Assembly: GCA_002763895.1 (NCBI GenBank)
Contig: NSLH01000012.1
Location: 1 to 64,000 of the forward strand
DNA length: 64,000 nucleotides
DNA from: [Chlorobium] sp. 445
GTDB lineage: Bacteria > Bacteroidota > Chlorobiia > Chlorobiales > Thermochlorobacteraceae
Reading direction: 5' to 3'
Shown: positions 49,283 through 58,868 of the stretch, piece by piece
Layout: the number at the start of each line of letters is the position of its first letter
How positions within the stretch are numbered: position 1 is the first letter of the stretch
Notes under the pieces: model-generated
What the model saw: the letters and a program-made list of their open reading frames with translations, nothing else
The model's database searches: none
Told to the model about the DNA's origin: nothing
Made by a program: the position numbers and the translations under genes

Positions 49283-49993
49283 ATGCACACACACCTTTTC
49301 ATCGCTCTTTCTGCTGTAATTGTTCTTTATGAGACGCCACTTTATGCACAAACGGAGGTACCAGTGGAAATTGTCTCATACAGCCTGCGCGAATCCATTG
49401 GTGGCTCAGTCGTTGTGGTTGGCGAAGTGCGCAACACGCATCCCAATCCGCTTTGCTTTGTGCAAATAGACATTGAATACTTAGATGAAAAAGGCAATTC
49501 GCTTGGCGTTGATCGTTTTACTGCAAAAGATGCGGGGACCATGGCCGTTGACCAAGTGATGGCGTCACGCAGCGTTATTCCGCCTGGGGAGACTTCACCC
49601 TTTGAGCGCGTGCGCGACATGAGCAAAGTCAAAGGGAAGGTCCGTTCATGCAAACTGACAGCGAAAGGCTTGCGCTTGAAGGAATCCAACGCTATGGCCA
49701 CGATTACAAATGTGAATACATCAACTGAAGGTGGCGGGTTTCGTATCACAGGCACATTCAGCGCTACGGGCAAAGCACCTTGTAAAAATCCTGTTGCTAT
49801 TGCCGCAGGCTACGATCAAAATGGAAAGATTCAGGTTGTCTCTACCTTCTCACTGACAAACGATGGCACCTTTCGTGGTACCCCTCTGCGACAAGTGGAT
49901 GCGGGCAAAAGCCAAGTGTTCAACTTCTTGCTCCGCAATGAAACTGGCACCGTGACCAGCGTAAAGGTCTTTCCATCTTTCGAGTGCGATTAA
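49283..49993 (+). CDS. Secreted protein with two FxLYD-like domains
   Basis: The 236-aa protein has a signal peptide (MHTHLFIALSAVIVLYETPLYAQ). Two beta-sandwich units follow. The first (VVVVGEVRNTHPNPLCFVQIDIEYLDEKGNSLGVDRF...IPPGETSPFERV) matches the FxLYD pattern of an extracellular domain with unknown ligand. The second (FRITGTFSATGKAPCKNPVAIAAGYDQNGKI...DAGKSQVFNFLL) is a diverged copy. ATG 49283 is chosen because the signal peptide begins there; a TTG seven codons upstream is unlikely. A sigma54-like promoter and a downstream terminator bracket it as a single-gene unit. Function unknown. Confidence 0.7.
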   Translation: MHTHLFIALSAVIVLYETPLYAQTEVPVEIVSYSLRESIGGSVVVVGEVRNTHPNPLCFVQIDIEYLDEKGNSLGVDRFTAKDAGTMAVDQVMASRSVIPPGETSPFERVRDMSKVKGKVRSCKLTAKGLRLKESNAMATITNVNTSTEGGGFRITGTFSATGKAPCKNPVAIAAGYDQNGKIQVVSTFSLTNDGTFRGTPLRQVDAGKSQVFNFLLRNETGTVTSVKVFPSFECD

Positions 49994-50069
49994 GCACAGC
50001 GACTGGCGTTTGTGCATCGCATTTTCCCGCACAGGCGTGCTGTATTTAGGTCTCCTTACTATGGCAATG

Positions 50070-50109
50070 CTGCTTGCTCCAAGTGCTGGGTGCAAGCAGT
50101 TTTGCTTTT
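50070..50109 (+). terminator. Rho-independent terminator after the FxLYD gene
   Basis: CTGCTTGC and GCAAGCAG form an eight-base stem with a loop of about 14 bases, followed by TTTTGCTTTT. It sits in the 129-base gap between converging genes. Confidence 0.65.
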
Positions 50110-50122
50110 ATGTCAGATGTTT

Positions 50123-51541
50123 TCAGTGAGCAAGTTCAGTGGTTTCTTGCAGGGTTTTGATGCAGGCGGCAGCAAGTGCCTCTGCTTCGGCTTTGGTTCT
50201 GGCTTCAGCATAGATGCGTACAATCGGTTCAGTATTGGATTTGCGCAGATGTATCCACGCTGCATCAAATTCTAGCTTCACGCCATCTTCGGTGAGCACT
50301 TTCGCATTGGGGTATGCAGCTCTGAGTTTGGGCAAGGCATCATGCACTGTGGTGTGCTCCCACTTGAGTTTTCGCTTCACCATCTCATATTGTGGAAAGG
50401 TGCGCTTAAAATCGGAGAGTTTTTTCTCAGGATTGCGCTCTTGATAATCTGCGAAGGCTTGCAAAAAAAGTGTGATGCCAACCAGAGCATCTCTGCCGTA
50501 GTGCAAATCAGGCAAAATCACGCCGCCATTGCCCTCACCCCCGATGCTTGCCTTGACGCGCTTCATCACTTCAATGACATTGGCTTCACCGACCTTCGCA
50601 CTATAGCACGGTACACCATGCTGCTGCGCCACATCGCGCAGGGCAAAACTGCTTGAGAGATTATTGACTACACTGCCTTTCTTATGCTTCAAATAAAAAT
50701 CAGCACAAGCTACCAGCGTATATTCTTCACCAAAGAGTGAGCCATCTTCGCAGATAAAGCAAACGCGGTCGACATCGGGGTCGACCACAATGCCAATATC
50801 TGCGCCGTAGTATGCCGTCAGGCCTTGTGTTTCTACTAAGTTTTCTTCAATCGGCTCAGGGGGTCGGGGGAAGATGCCGCTGCCATTGCAAGCAATTCGG
50901 ATGACCTCTGCGGCGCCTAACGCCTCGCACAGCTTTGGGATAATGTCTGAACCAGCGCCATTTACCGCATCGACCAAGATTTTGTATTGCCGCGCTCTGA
51001 TTTTTGCCCTATCTATCACAGGCAGCGATAGCGTTTTTTGAATATGCACATCGGCATAATGTGGGTTAGAGACCGCCATTCCAAACTTGTTCCATGACGC
51101 CGAGACAAACTTTCGGCTTGCCACGATTCGTTTGAGCTCTTCGCCTTGTGCTGCGCTGAGAAATTCACCAAGGTGATTGAGTAGCTTAAGGGCATTCCAC
51201 TCGAGCGGATTGTGCGAAGCCGAGACAATGATACCACCATTGGCATGTTCTTCTAAGACGGCGATTTCCACAGTCGGTGTTGTCGCTACACCCAGATTTA
51301 CTACTGCGCAGCCTGATTGAACCAATATCGATTCCACAAAATTCAAAATGGCTTGACCGGTCGGACGAGTGTCGCGCCCAATGACCACTTTTGGCACACC
51401 GACATCTAAATTGATGCGCCCTCCGCTTTTTTGTTCGTAGAGCCACGTGGCAAAACCCTGCACATAAGAGAGCAGAACGTCTGGTGTCAGACTTTCTCCT
51501 ACAATGCCACGAATTCCCGATATGCTCACCATTAGGCTCAT
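50123..51541 (-). CDS. glmM: Phosphohexomutase, phosphoglucosamine mutase-like
   Basis: The enzyme moves phosphate between C1 and C6 of a sugar phosphate; GlmM makes glucosamine-1-phosphate for peptidoglycan and LPS. The 472-aa protein has N-terminal SISGIRGIVGESLTP, the phosphoserine loop VSASHNPLEWNALK, the metal loop DPDVDRV, the sugar loop GGEGNGGVI and the C-terminal phosphate-binding RKSNTEPIVRIYAEA. SNTEP-type ending and length fit GlmM or a bifunctional phosphomannomutase/phosphoglucomutase. ATG 51541 is the start, with ATG 51532 also possible. The OmpA terminator lies just upstream, so it likely has its own promoter. Confidence 0.85.
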   Translation of the reverse strand: MSLMVSISGIRGIVGESLTPDVLLSYVQGFATWLYEQKSGGRINLDVGVPKVVIGRDTRPTGQAILNFVESILVQSGCAVVNLGVATTPTVEIAVLEEHANGGIIVSASHNPLEWNALKLLNHLGEFLSAAQGEELKRIVASRKFVSASWNKFGMAVSNPHYADVHIQKTLSLPVIDRAKIRARQYKILVDAVNGAGSDIIPKLCEALGAAEVIRIACNGSGIFPRPPEPIEENLVETQGLTAYYGADIGIVVDPDVDRVCFICEDGSLFGEEYTLVACADFYLKHKKGSVVNNLSSSFALRDVAQQHGVPCYSAKVGEANVIEVMKRVKASIGGEGNGGVILPDLHYGRDALVGITLFLQAFADYQERNPEKKLSDFKRTFPQYEMVKRKLKWEHTTVHDALPKLRAAYPNAKVLTEDGVKLEFDAAWIHLRKSNTEPIVRIYAEARTKAEAEALAAACIKTLQETTELAH

Positions 51542-51560
51542 TGTCAAGCGTCTTTCTATG

Positions 51561-51597
51561 CAAACAAAAAAGGCAAGTCTTTGCTCGACTTGCCTTT
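51561..51597 (-). terminator. Strong terminator after the OmpA lipoprotein gene
   Basis: An 11-base perfect stem (AAAGGCAAGTC/GACTTGCCTTT) with a 7-base loop, followed on the minus strand by TTTTTGTTTG. It ends the ompA-type gene before the glmM-like gene. Confidence 0.85.
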
Positions 51598-51610
51598 CTT
51601 GACTGCGGTT

Positions 51611-52690
51611 CTAATTTACACCTCTTGCTTTTCTAACCTGACGCGCTCTCTCACGTGTTTGTTTTACATCTTGCATGGTGCCCGTTGCACGCAGTTCAAT
51701 ACGACGGTTTTTTGCACGACCTTCCTCCGTGTCGTTATCAGCAATTGGTTCGGATTCACCTGCCCCTCTGACGGACATGCGGCGTGCCGCTATACCCTGC
51801 TTAATGAGGTAGGTACGCACAGCACCAGCACGACGCAGTGACAAGATCTGATTTGCTCTCTTACGGCGTGCTTCAAATTGTGCTACACGACGCTCATAGG
51901 CTTTGTCCGTTTCTCTCTTGCCTTTCGGTGCCAATCGTCCACCGCCCGTGTTATCGGTATGACCAGAAATTTCAATGAGCAGGTTTGACTTTTGCTTGAG
52001 CAGTTGGACAACTTCAGTTAGTTTTGATTCTTCTGCACGCGGAATTACAGCGCTCCCTGTCGGGAAATTGATAGAGATAGCAATCTTATCGCCTACTGTA
52101 AAGTCCGTTACATCGACTGAAGTATTGGCACTTGCTTTACCACCTCTACCAAACGCTGTGATACTGTAGTTCAGAGTGCCCTTGGTTTTTCCAACGACTT
52201 CATACGTTCCCTTCGGTTGGAAAAGCCCAATCAGGGTGTTTCCTTCACGAATTTCTACATACTCTGCATTTTTGGCGTCCCATGATAATATGGACTTTTC
52301 ATCAGCTTTGATGCTGGTTGGATTAGCTGAGAAGACCACGGTAGGTGCTGGCGGCGGTGGTGTTACAGTTACACTAATTGGCATTTCCGTTACCATGCCT
52401 TCTTTAACAGCTCTAATCGTGTAAGTTGTGGTTGCACTTGGCTGAAGTGTCTTTGAGCCTTCAGCTTCCACGATTCCAATTTCACTAATTTCTACAGTAT
52501 CGGCATCTTCAACAGCCCAAGAAATGGTTGTCGATTTACCCTCCTCAATGATGTTGTGTTTTGCTTCGAACAGTTTGATCACGGGTCTTGGTGGCGCAAC
52601 AGGGGCGGAACTGCATGCAGCACATCCTGAGACGATGGCACTTAGCACCGCTGACCAAAGAATAAGTGAAAGGAGTTTGCTGTGACTCAT
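51611..52690 (-). CDS. OmpA-family outer-membrane lipoprotein with Ig-like domains
   Basis: The 359-aa protein has a lipobox (AVLSAIVSGC). Residues 35-110 and 115-195 are two Ig-like modules that share the pattern FEAKHNIIEEGKSTTISW / FSANPTSIKADEKSILSW. The C-terminal OmpA domain (residues 200-345) binds peptidoglycan, with INFPTGSAVIPRAEESKL, ISGHTDNTGGG, RRAGAVRTYLIKQGI and RGAGESEPIADNDTEEGRAKNRR. It anchors the outer membrane to the wall. A probable own promoter and strong terminator make it monocistronic. Confidence 0.9.
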   Translation of the reverse strand: MSHSKLLSLILWSAVLSAIVSGCAACSSAPVAPPRPVIKLFEAKHNIIEEGKSTTISWAVEDADTVEISEIGIVEAEGSKTLQPSATTTYTIRAVKEGMVTEMPISVTVTPPPPAPTVVFSANPTSIKADEKSILSWDAKNAEYVEIREGNTLIGLFQPKGTYEVVGKTKGTLNYSITAFGRGGKASANTSVDVTDFTVGDKIAISINFPTGSAVIPRAEESKLTEVVQLLKQKSNLLIEISGHTDNTGGGRLAPKGKRETDKAYERRVAQFEARRKRANQILSLRRAGAVRTYLIKQGIAARRMSVRGAGESEPIADNDTEEGRAKNRRIELRATGTMQDVKQTRERARQVRKARGVN

Positions 52691-52772
52691 GTTGGTTTTG
52701 TGCTTTTGATATTAACGGAGATGTGAAAACTGGTGTTTGGTTTTAGTTACTCAAAAGTTGCTTGTGCGACTG

Positions 52773-52798
52773 CATTATAACACCGTGTTGCAAATATA
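52773..52798 (-). promoter_or_regulatory. Possible promoter for the OmpA lipoprotein gene
   Basis: On the minus strand a perfect TATAAT lies about 85 bases before the start codon. Just upstream is TATATTTG, which matches the Bacteroidota-type -7 element TAnnTTTG. No good -35 was seen, and the two readings exclude each other. Confidence 0.3.
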
Positions 52799-52864
52799 GA
52801 CGATTTTGTTTGACTATTCAAAAACCGCCATACCTCTCAAGTTTTTCAATTCTAAGTCAGTAAG

Positions 52865-54328
52865 TCAAAGTTTTTTTGGCCATTTCAAGAAAGTTACACC
52901 TGAAGCTCGCATGAGCAAGAAGAGACCTATCAAAAGAATCACCGCATTGCCTGACCACATTGCGACAGCTGGGGAGAGCAGTCGTCTATCGGCTAATTTT
53001 TCACCACCAATAAGAAATATCCAATATAGCAAAAAAAAGATAAGTGACAGTCCTGCACCTACACCAAATCCCCCGCGCTTTGTGAGCACCCCAAGTGGCA
53101 CACCTACGAGCACAAAGAAAAAACAGGCAAACGGCAACGCATATTTTTTGTGCACTTCTACCATATAAGTGCTCACTGCGTTTTGCTGATTGTCTATCGT
53201 ATAAAGATTGCCAGAGGTCGCAGTCATTTGATTGCGCAGTGTTGTAATAGCATAGTCAAGACTGGCTTCACGGCGTGCTCCTTCCACGCGGCGAATGTAT
53301 CCAATTGAATCGAGTGTCATTGGCATAGCAGGCGTTTGTGCCAGCACAGCAAATAGCGAATCGATTTCAGGACTCAATAGGTCAGGTTCGGAAGACTGCT
53401 GAATCTGAATTTGACTCAGTGTATCTTGTCGTAGCCTTGAGTGAGGTAATACGAGTTCTTGTATGTGAGCGAAGAGTGCCTTCTGGTAATTCTTTTCTGC
53501 AGAAGCTATTTGCAACAAGAGACTATCGCAGATTGCCAGCATATCACTGGCTGAGAGTTCACGGTCGCCGCGCGAGACTGTGCTTTCATCAGAACGCTCG
53601 AAGCCATAGCCTGTTGCATCGAAGAGTATACGATGGGCATAAAAGCTGACACGGCGATAACTCTGGCGTGTGTCGCGGTCGATGTCATGCATTTCACCTT
53701 GATAGAGTATCATCAAAAGATGATTGCCATCGCTGCTAAATTCCATTTCTGCTGAATCGGCGGTAATGATCGCTGTGGTATTCGGTTGTGAATAGTCGTA
53801 AATCGTTACGCCATAGAGTTTTGATGTGGTATCGACTGTTTTTCTTGCGAGAATAGAGTAGCCATAAATCATATCGGAGAAGACATTGTCTTTGAGTGCA
53901 AAGGCAGGCTTCTGACGCGAAATATCCATCATCAGGACTTTTGCGCGATGATTGGCTTCGGGCAAGACCACGTTACCGAACCGTTCGGCAAGGTAGGTTA
54001 AAATCAATCCTGCGCTCAGCACTGGCAAGAGTATGCGCCCGAGCGAAATTCCACCTGCGCGTATTGCCGTCATCTCAAGCGTACTGGTAAGGTTGCCGAA
54101 GGTCATCAGCGTTGCCACTAGCGATGCCATTGGGGCAGCCAGCACGACCATCCATGCCATTTGTAGCACCACCAGTTCCGTAATCGTTGCAATCGAAAGT
54201 CCTTTGCCTACCAATCGATCCAGTGTGCGTGTCAGGAATTGCACCGTGAAGACGAAAATCACCGTAGAAAATGCAAAGATAAAGGGCGGAATGTGCTGCT
54301 TTAAGATGTATTTCGTCAGAATTTTCAT
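52865..54328 (-). CDS. lptF: LptF/LptG family permease
   Basis: YjgP/YjgQ proteins form the membrane part of the LptB2FG machine that extracts LPS from the inner membrane. The 487-aa protein starts with ILTKYILKQHIPPFIFAFSTVIFVFTVQFL, has helices at about residues 10-35, 55-85 and 100-120, a large periplasmic domain (about 130-390, longer than usual because of an insert rich in Leu/Ser/Gln near 270-330), and three C-terminal helices (KYALPFACFFFVLVGVPLGVL, GLSLIFFLLYWIFLIGG, MWSGNAVILLIGLFLLM). Whether it is F or G cannot be told; the partner is not here. Its ATG overlaps the hisD stop by four bases. Confidence 0.88.
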   Translation of the reverse strand: MKILTKYILKQHIPPFIFAFSTVIFVFTVQFLTRTLDRLVGKGLSIATITELVVLQMAWMVVLAAPMASLVATLMTFGNLTSTLEMTAIRAGGISLGRILLPVLSAGLILTYLAERFGNVVLPEANHRAKVLMMDISRQKPAFALKDNVFSDMIYGYSILARKTVDTTSKLYGVTIYDYSQPNTTAIITADSAEMEFSSDGNHLLMILYQGEMHDIDRDTRQSYRRVSFYAHRILFDATGYGFERSDESTVSRGDRELSASDMLAICDSLLLQIASAEKNYQKALFAHIQELVLPHSRLRQDTLSQIQIQQSSEPDLLSPEIDSLFAVLAQTPAMPMTLDSIGYIRRVEGARREASLDYAITTLRNQMTATSGNLYTIDNQQNAVSTYMVEVHKKYALPFACFFFVLVGVPLGVLTKRGGFGVGAGLSLIFFLLYWIFLIGGEKLADRRLLSPAVAMWSGNAVILLIGLFLLMRASGVTFLKWPKKL

Positions 54329-55611
54329 CGCTTCGCTGAAAGTCTAATTCGTATCGCTTCGGCGTGTGCGTCCAATTCTTCGGCATCGGCAAAAGCTGCA
54401 ATATCTTTACCGGTTTTCATCAAACGCGTCTTGGAATATTGAATAATAGAGGTGCGTTTGAGAAAATCTCGTGTGGAGAGCGCAGAGAAAAAGCGGGCGG
54501 TGCCACTTGTCGGCAAAGTATGGTTAGGTCCTGCAAAATAATCGCCGACTGGCTCGCTCGAGTACTCACCCAAGAAAATTGCACCAGCATGTTTGAGCTT
54601 AGGCATCAGTTCCCATGGACTTGCAGTTTGCACTTCCAAGTGCTCAGGTGCAAGCAGATTGGCAACTTCGCAGGCTTCATCCAAATTTTTGACCAGGATA
54701 ATTGCAGCGTGCCGCTCTATGGCCGATTGAATGATCGCCTTACGCTTCATTTTGGATAGTCTCACCATCGCTTCCTTCTGCACCTGATCGGCTAATGCTT
54801 GCGATGGTGTAATGAGCACGGCAGAGGCGTCTTCATCATGCTCGGCTTGTGAAAAAAGGTCCAGAGTAATGAACGCCGGCTTAGCACTCTCATCGGCAAT
54901 AATAGCTATTTCCGATGGTCCTGCTATCGAGTCAATTGAGACTTCACCGAAGACCAGACGCTTTGCAATTGCTACATATTTATTTCCTGGACCTGTGATT
55001 TTGTCGACTTTCGGGATGCTTTGTGTGCCAAAGGCAAATGCTGCAATTGCATGCGCTCCGCCGAGCTTGAACACCTGCTTTAGACCGACTACACTAGCTG
55101 CTGCTGCAATGTATGGATGCACCGTTTGCGACTTTCCCACAGGTGAAGTCAGATAAATCTCGCTCACACCTGCAACTTTTGCTGGAATGACATTCATCAA
55201 GACTGATGAGGGATAGACGGCTTTACCTCCGGGCACATAGCAGAGCGCCCGTTCAATTGGCGTGATTTTTTGACCAATAATTACCCCATCACCATCATCG
55301 TAGAAAAAACTCTTCTCCAGTTCGTGCTCGTGAAAATGCAAAATGTTTTTAGCTGCCTTCTCCAAAATTTTGATGAGTGATTTTGGGACACTTTTTAGCG
55401 CCTGATTGAGCTCTTTTGCTGTAGCTTGGAAAGACTTGAGCTCGACACCGTCGAATTGCTTTACAAAACGCCGTACTGCACTATCGCCCTCTGTTTTGAC
55501 TGCAACAAGAATTTCTTTGACGCGCTGTTCGGCATCGCTCTCGAGAGCACTGCGCCTTGCAAGCAATGCTTGCAGCGACTGGGGTGAATGATAATGAATT
55601 AGAGAAAACAC
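54325..55611 (-). CDS. hisD: Histidinol dehydrogenase
   Basis: The last enzyme of histidine synthesis oxidises histidinol to histidine in two NAD-dependent steps with zinc. The 428-aa protein has the family core CYVPGGKAVYPSSVLMNVIPAKVAGV, TGPGNKYVAIAKR, IAGPSEIAIIAD, the zinc-site QAEHDE and GPNHTLPTSGTARF. Start is 55611. It is alone here, with no other his gene nearby, sitting between a response regulator (17 bases upstream) and lptF (4-base overlap). Confidence 0.95.
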   Translation of the reverse strand: MFSLIHYHSPQSLQALLARRSALESDAEQRVKEILVAVKTEGDSAVRRFVKQFDGVELKSFQATAKELNQALKSVPKSLIKILEKAAKNILHFHEHELEKSFFYDDGDGVIIGQKITPIERALCYVPGGKAVYPSSVLMNVIPAKVAGVSEIYLTSPVGKSQTVHPYIAAAASVVGLKQVFKLGGAHAIAAFAFGTQSIPKVDKITGPGNKYVAIAKRLVFGEVSIDSIAGPSEIAIIADESAKPAFITLDLFSQAEHDEDASAVLITPSQALADQVQKEAMVRLSKMKRKAIIQSAIERHAAIILVKNLDEACEVANLLAPEHLEVQTASPWELMPKLKHAGAIFLGEYSSEPVGDYFAGPNHTLPTSGTARFFSALSTRDFLKRTSIIQYSKTRLMKTGKDIAAFADAEELDAHAEAIRIRLSAKR

Positions 55612-55627
55612 GTGCTCGATTTATGGC

Positions 55628-56350
55628 TTAAGGTTCTATTGTGATAGATAGCGCTGGCAATTTTTGCAACGATTCCAGAGCATCGATACCGCTTTGACCG
55701 CAGAATTCGACTTTTTGCAACTTACCACGAAAGTATTTCAGACGCCCGATGCCCACTTGCGTTTCTACAACTAATGTCCCCATGATTTTTTGAAACACCA
55801 TGCTTGCCATAGCTTGCGAGAGTGAGGTGTACTGACTTTTCTTCACAGGTTTAGATGCTGGGGCAAACACACTGTTGTCTTCTTTAGAGCTACCTGACGC
55901 AAGAGCTCCCAGTTGTGCCGTCGCAGTGCGCCCACCGTTTTGCTCTTCTGTCCGACTGGTCTGCACTTGTTCCAGCAAGCCAGTGTATTGCTTGACAAGG
56001 TTTTTGAGCGACTCTACATTGATGGGTTTCAAAAGGTAGGCACTTGCGCCAAGCGAGAGTGCTTCCATCATGGTTTCTTTTTGATCAAGACTGCTGATAA
56101 TGACTGTTAGCGGCAGTGTGATTTGTGGCATTTGCTCCACAGCGCGCAGCAACTCCACACCTGACATTTTTGGCATTGAGATGTCGAGCAGAACAAGGTC
56201 GTAGTATTGCTCAGAAATTTTTCTCAGTCCTACATACCCATCGGATGCATGCTCTATCTTTAAGTTAAATCTTGACAGGGCTGCAGCATAGTACTGAAAC
56301 TGTGCAGGGTCATCATCAATTACAAGAAGCGCCGGTTGCGTTGAAGTCAT
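55628..56350 (-). CDS. Response regulator with C-terminal PATAN/DUF4388-like domain
   Basis: The 240-aa protein has a complete receiver domain (residues 5-122): acidic DDD at 12-14, phospho-acceptor Asp56 in LVLLDISMPKMSG, Ser/Thr in VIISS and Lys in LLKPI. After a linker of about 50 residues the end (ALSQAMASMVFQKIMGTLVVE...GRLKYFRGKLQKVEFCGQSGIDALESL) looks like a PATAN/DUF4388-like output, not a DNA-binding domain. It overlaps the end of the histidine kinase gene by 35 bases, so the two form a pair. The output partner is unknown. Confidence 0.8.
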   Translation of the reverse strand: MTSTQPALLVIDDDPAQFQYYAAALSRFNLKIEHASDGYVGLRKISEQYYDLVLLDISMPKMSGVELLRAVEQMPQITLPLTVIISSLDQKETMMEALSLGASAYLLKPINVESLKNLVKQYTGLLEQVQTSRTEEQNGGRTATAQLGALASGSSKEDNSVFAPASKPVKKSQYTSLSQAMASMVFQKIMGTLVVETQVGIGRLKYFRGKLQKVEFCGQSGIDALESLQKLPALSITIEP

Positions 56351-58697
56351 GATGTGTTTGTTCAGATGAATTTGGAGTTTTTCCTTCTGTACTGTAAGCA
56401 GGCAGTGCTATAAAAAACGTGGTGCCTCTACCTTCACCTTCTGACTCTGCCCACACTTTGCCGTCGTGAAGTTCCACAAGTTGCTTGACAATTGAAAGCC
56501 CTAATCCCGTCGAGCTTTCTCCAGCTGTTGGGCGCGCTGAGAGTTTTTGAAATTTAGTAAAAAGTTTGGGGATCTCATCTGCTGCGATACCCGGTCCTTC
56601 ATCGCGCACCATAACTTCAATGACATCACTGAGGTTTAATTGTTCTGGCCAGTCGGTTCTACGTCGCCAATGACTTTGTCCTAGAGGGATTTTCTGCACT
56701 GTCACAAAGATTCTCTTGTTTGGCGGCGAATACTTGATTGCATTTGAAATCAGGTTTTCCAACACTTCCATGAAGCGCTTGCTATCGACCATGGCATAAC
56801 ACTCAGGCTGTGCGTCACAGTAAATCGTTTGTCCTTTTTTTTCAGCGTTTACTCGATTAAACTCTACCACCAGGGCGGCAAGCGAGCTAATGTTAGTTGG
56901 CGCAAGCTGCAGTTCGAGCTTGCCTGCTTGCGCTGCGCTGCTTTCTAGAAGTTCTTGGATCAGCAAGAGCATCTTGCGCGCCGCATCCTCAATTTGCATT
57001 GCAAACTTACCTACGCCTTCTTTTTCTTTCATTAATTGTGCAAATCCAATGATGACCTGAAGTGGATTTTTGAGGTCGTGTGCGGCAATGGTCAGCAGTT
57101 CCGTTTTGAATGCACTGGCTTCTTCGGCAATTTTGCGCTGCTCGGCAAGCTCATCACGCTGACGCTCCATTATAGCAAGCGCTTCAGAGAGTTTGCGATT
57201 GGCTTCCATCGCACGTTCGTGCTCTCTTTCGGCTTCATCATGTTTTTCCGCCAATTTTTGCAGGGCTTGCTCGAGTGCGCGATTGGCTTTTTCTAATTCT
57301 CTGCGCTCAATGTATAAATCAGCTTGCACAAGTTCTGCTTCAGTGCGCAGTTGAGCTTGCACATGTGCCATTCGTTCATAGACTTCTGCGCGTTTCTTTT
57401 CATTTTCGGCTTCTGCTTTACGACGACGCATCAAGACAAAAAATAATGCGGCGGCTATCACACTGACCACCACGCTAAATCCAGCTAAGAGTGAAATCGC
57501 AAAGCGCAGTTGCACTTCACGTTCTTTTTCTTCTTTTAGCACTTTCAGTGCCTCATCTTTGCGCTTGCTTTCGAATTCTTCTTCAAGGTAGGCAATGTTG
57601 CGTTCACGTTCTTCCGACAAGATTGAATCGCGCAACAAAAGGTACTGCCCCTGAAAAGCAACCGCTTGCTTAAAGTCGCCTTTTGCTAAAGCAATATCTG
57701 TAAGCACACGGTAGGCTTCACTCTCCTCTTTCTTTGCTTTGATACGCAGCGCCGCATCTATGGCAAAAGAAGTGTTCTTGAGGGCTTGCTTATATTCACC
57801 TAGTGCAAGGTATGCTTCTCCTAGGCGTATGTGTGTTGCCGCAATGTATCGAGTCTGTCCAAGTTTTTCATAGAGTGAGCACGCTTTTGCATAATGCGTC
57901 AGTGCCTGACGTGCTAAGCGTCTTTTCATGTCTACATCACCAAGTGTGTTTAGTGCTGCGGCTTTGTAAAACGCATCGCCAATTGAATCTGCCAGCGCTA
58001 ACGCTGCCCACGCATGCCGCATAGCTTCATCTAGCTGATATTGTTTTAACATCGTCATTGCCAGTCCATTGTGGATCGAAGCTAATCCCGGCTTGTAATT
58101 CAACTTCTCGCATATTTTCAGTGCGCTCTGTTGATGGTAGAGTGCGCGGTCATATTTCATTTGGCTACTGTATATCTCACCAATGTGGTTGTGCGACCAG
58201 CTTATATCCTGCTCATTGCCCAAAGAATTGCGAATCTGCAAGGCTTTGTAGTGAAAAGAAAGTGCTGCATCAGGAACACCGAGATCGTTATAGATGTTGC
58301 CCAAACTGTGATAGCACCAAGCCACTTTGCTAAGGTCGCCCAGCGATTGCCAAATCTGCAGCGCCGTCTGGCGTATTGTTAGTGCCGTATCGTATTTTGC
58401 TTGTCGCTCATATGCATAACCTATCGCATCTAAGGCTTCCGCTTCGGCGTGCGGGTCTTTTCTGTCAACGGCGTACTGCCTAAGCACGTCGGCATAAAAG
58501 GCTACACTGTCGATGTTGCTACGCCAGTAGTGGCGAATCTGTTCAAGCACACTATCTTTTGGAAAGTTATTGAATGTAGATAATTGCAACGCTGACACAG
58601 GTGCAGAGTTTACCCGTGCCCCCTGTTTTTCAGAGAGTATGAGTAGTGCAAGCAGCAGAGGTATGATCAAGACAAACAAACTCTTTGAGATGAGCAC
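56316..58697 (-). CDS. TPR-containing sensor histidine kinase
   Basis: The 793-aa protein starts with GTG and a signal/anchor (SLFVLIIPLLLALLILS). Residues 35-365 hold about eight tetratricopeptide repeats (HAEAEALDAIGYAYERQAKYDTAL, CYHSLGNIYNDLGVPDAAL). A membrane helix follows near 400 (LLAGFSVVVSVIAAALFFVLM), then a long coiled coil to about 530. His540 in AAHDLKNPLQVI is the phosphorylation site, followed by ATPase boxes ENLISNAIKYSPP, VRDEGPGIA and GESSTGLGLSIVKQL. A periplasmic TPR sensor signals to the paired receiver protein. The stimulus is unknown. Confidence 0.9.
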   Translation of the reverse strand: MLISKSLFVLIIPLLLALLILSEKQGARVNSAPVSALQLSTFNNFPKDSVLEQIRHYWRSNIDSVAFYADVLRQYAVDRKDPHAEAEALDAIGYAYERQAKYDTALTIRQTALQIWQSLGDLSKVAWCYHSLGNIYNDLGVPDAALSFHYKALQIRNSLGNEQDISWSHNHIGEIYSSQMKYDRALYHQQSALKICEKLNYKPGLASIHNGLAMTMLKQYQLDEAMRHAWAALALADSIGDAFYKAAALNTLGDVDMKRRLARQALTHYAKACSLYEKLGQTRYIAATHIRLGEAYLALGEYKQALKNTSFAIDAALRIKAKKEESEAYRVLTDIALAKGDFKQAVAFQGQYLLLRDSILSEERERNIAYLEEEFESKRKDEALKVLKEEKEREVQLRFAISLLAGFSVVVSVIAAALFFVLMRRRKAEAENEKKRAEVYERMAHVQAQLRTEAELVQADLYIERRELEKANRALEQALQKLAEKHDEAEREHERAMEANRKLSEALAIMERQRDELAEQRKIAEEASAFKTELLTIAAHDLKNPLQVIIGFAQLMKEKEGVGKFAMQIEDAARKMLLLIQELLESSAAQAGKLELQLAPTNISSLAALVVEFNRVNAEKKGQTIYCDAQPECYAMVDSKRFMEVLENLISNAIKYSPPNKRIFVTVQKIPLGQSHWRRRTDWPEQLNLSDVIEVMVRDEGPGIAADEIPKLFTKFQKLSARPTAGESSTGLGLSIVKQLVELHDGKVWAESEGEGRGTTFFIALPAYSTEGKTPNSSEQTHHDFNATGASCN

Positions 58698-58868
58698 GAA
58701 ACGACTGCTAATTTTTAGTTAGTTCTAGTTCGTAGCATTACAGATCTACAGAAAGTTACCGATTTTTTGCTGCGAGCACAACGAAGATTACTTTTCTCGA
58801 AAAATTCCTTAGTTTCTTGCACTTTTTGATACCGAAATGCTGACTTTCAGCAACAACAACAAATAACT

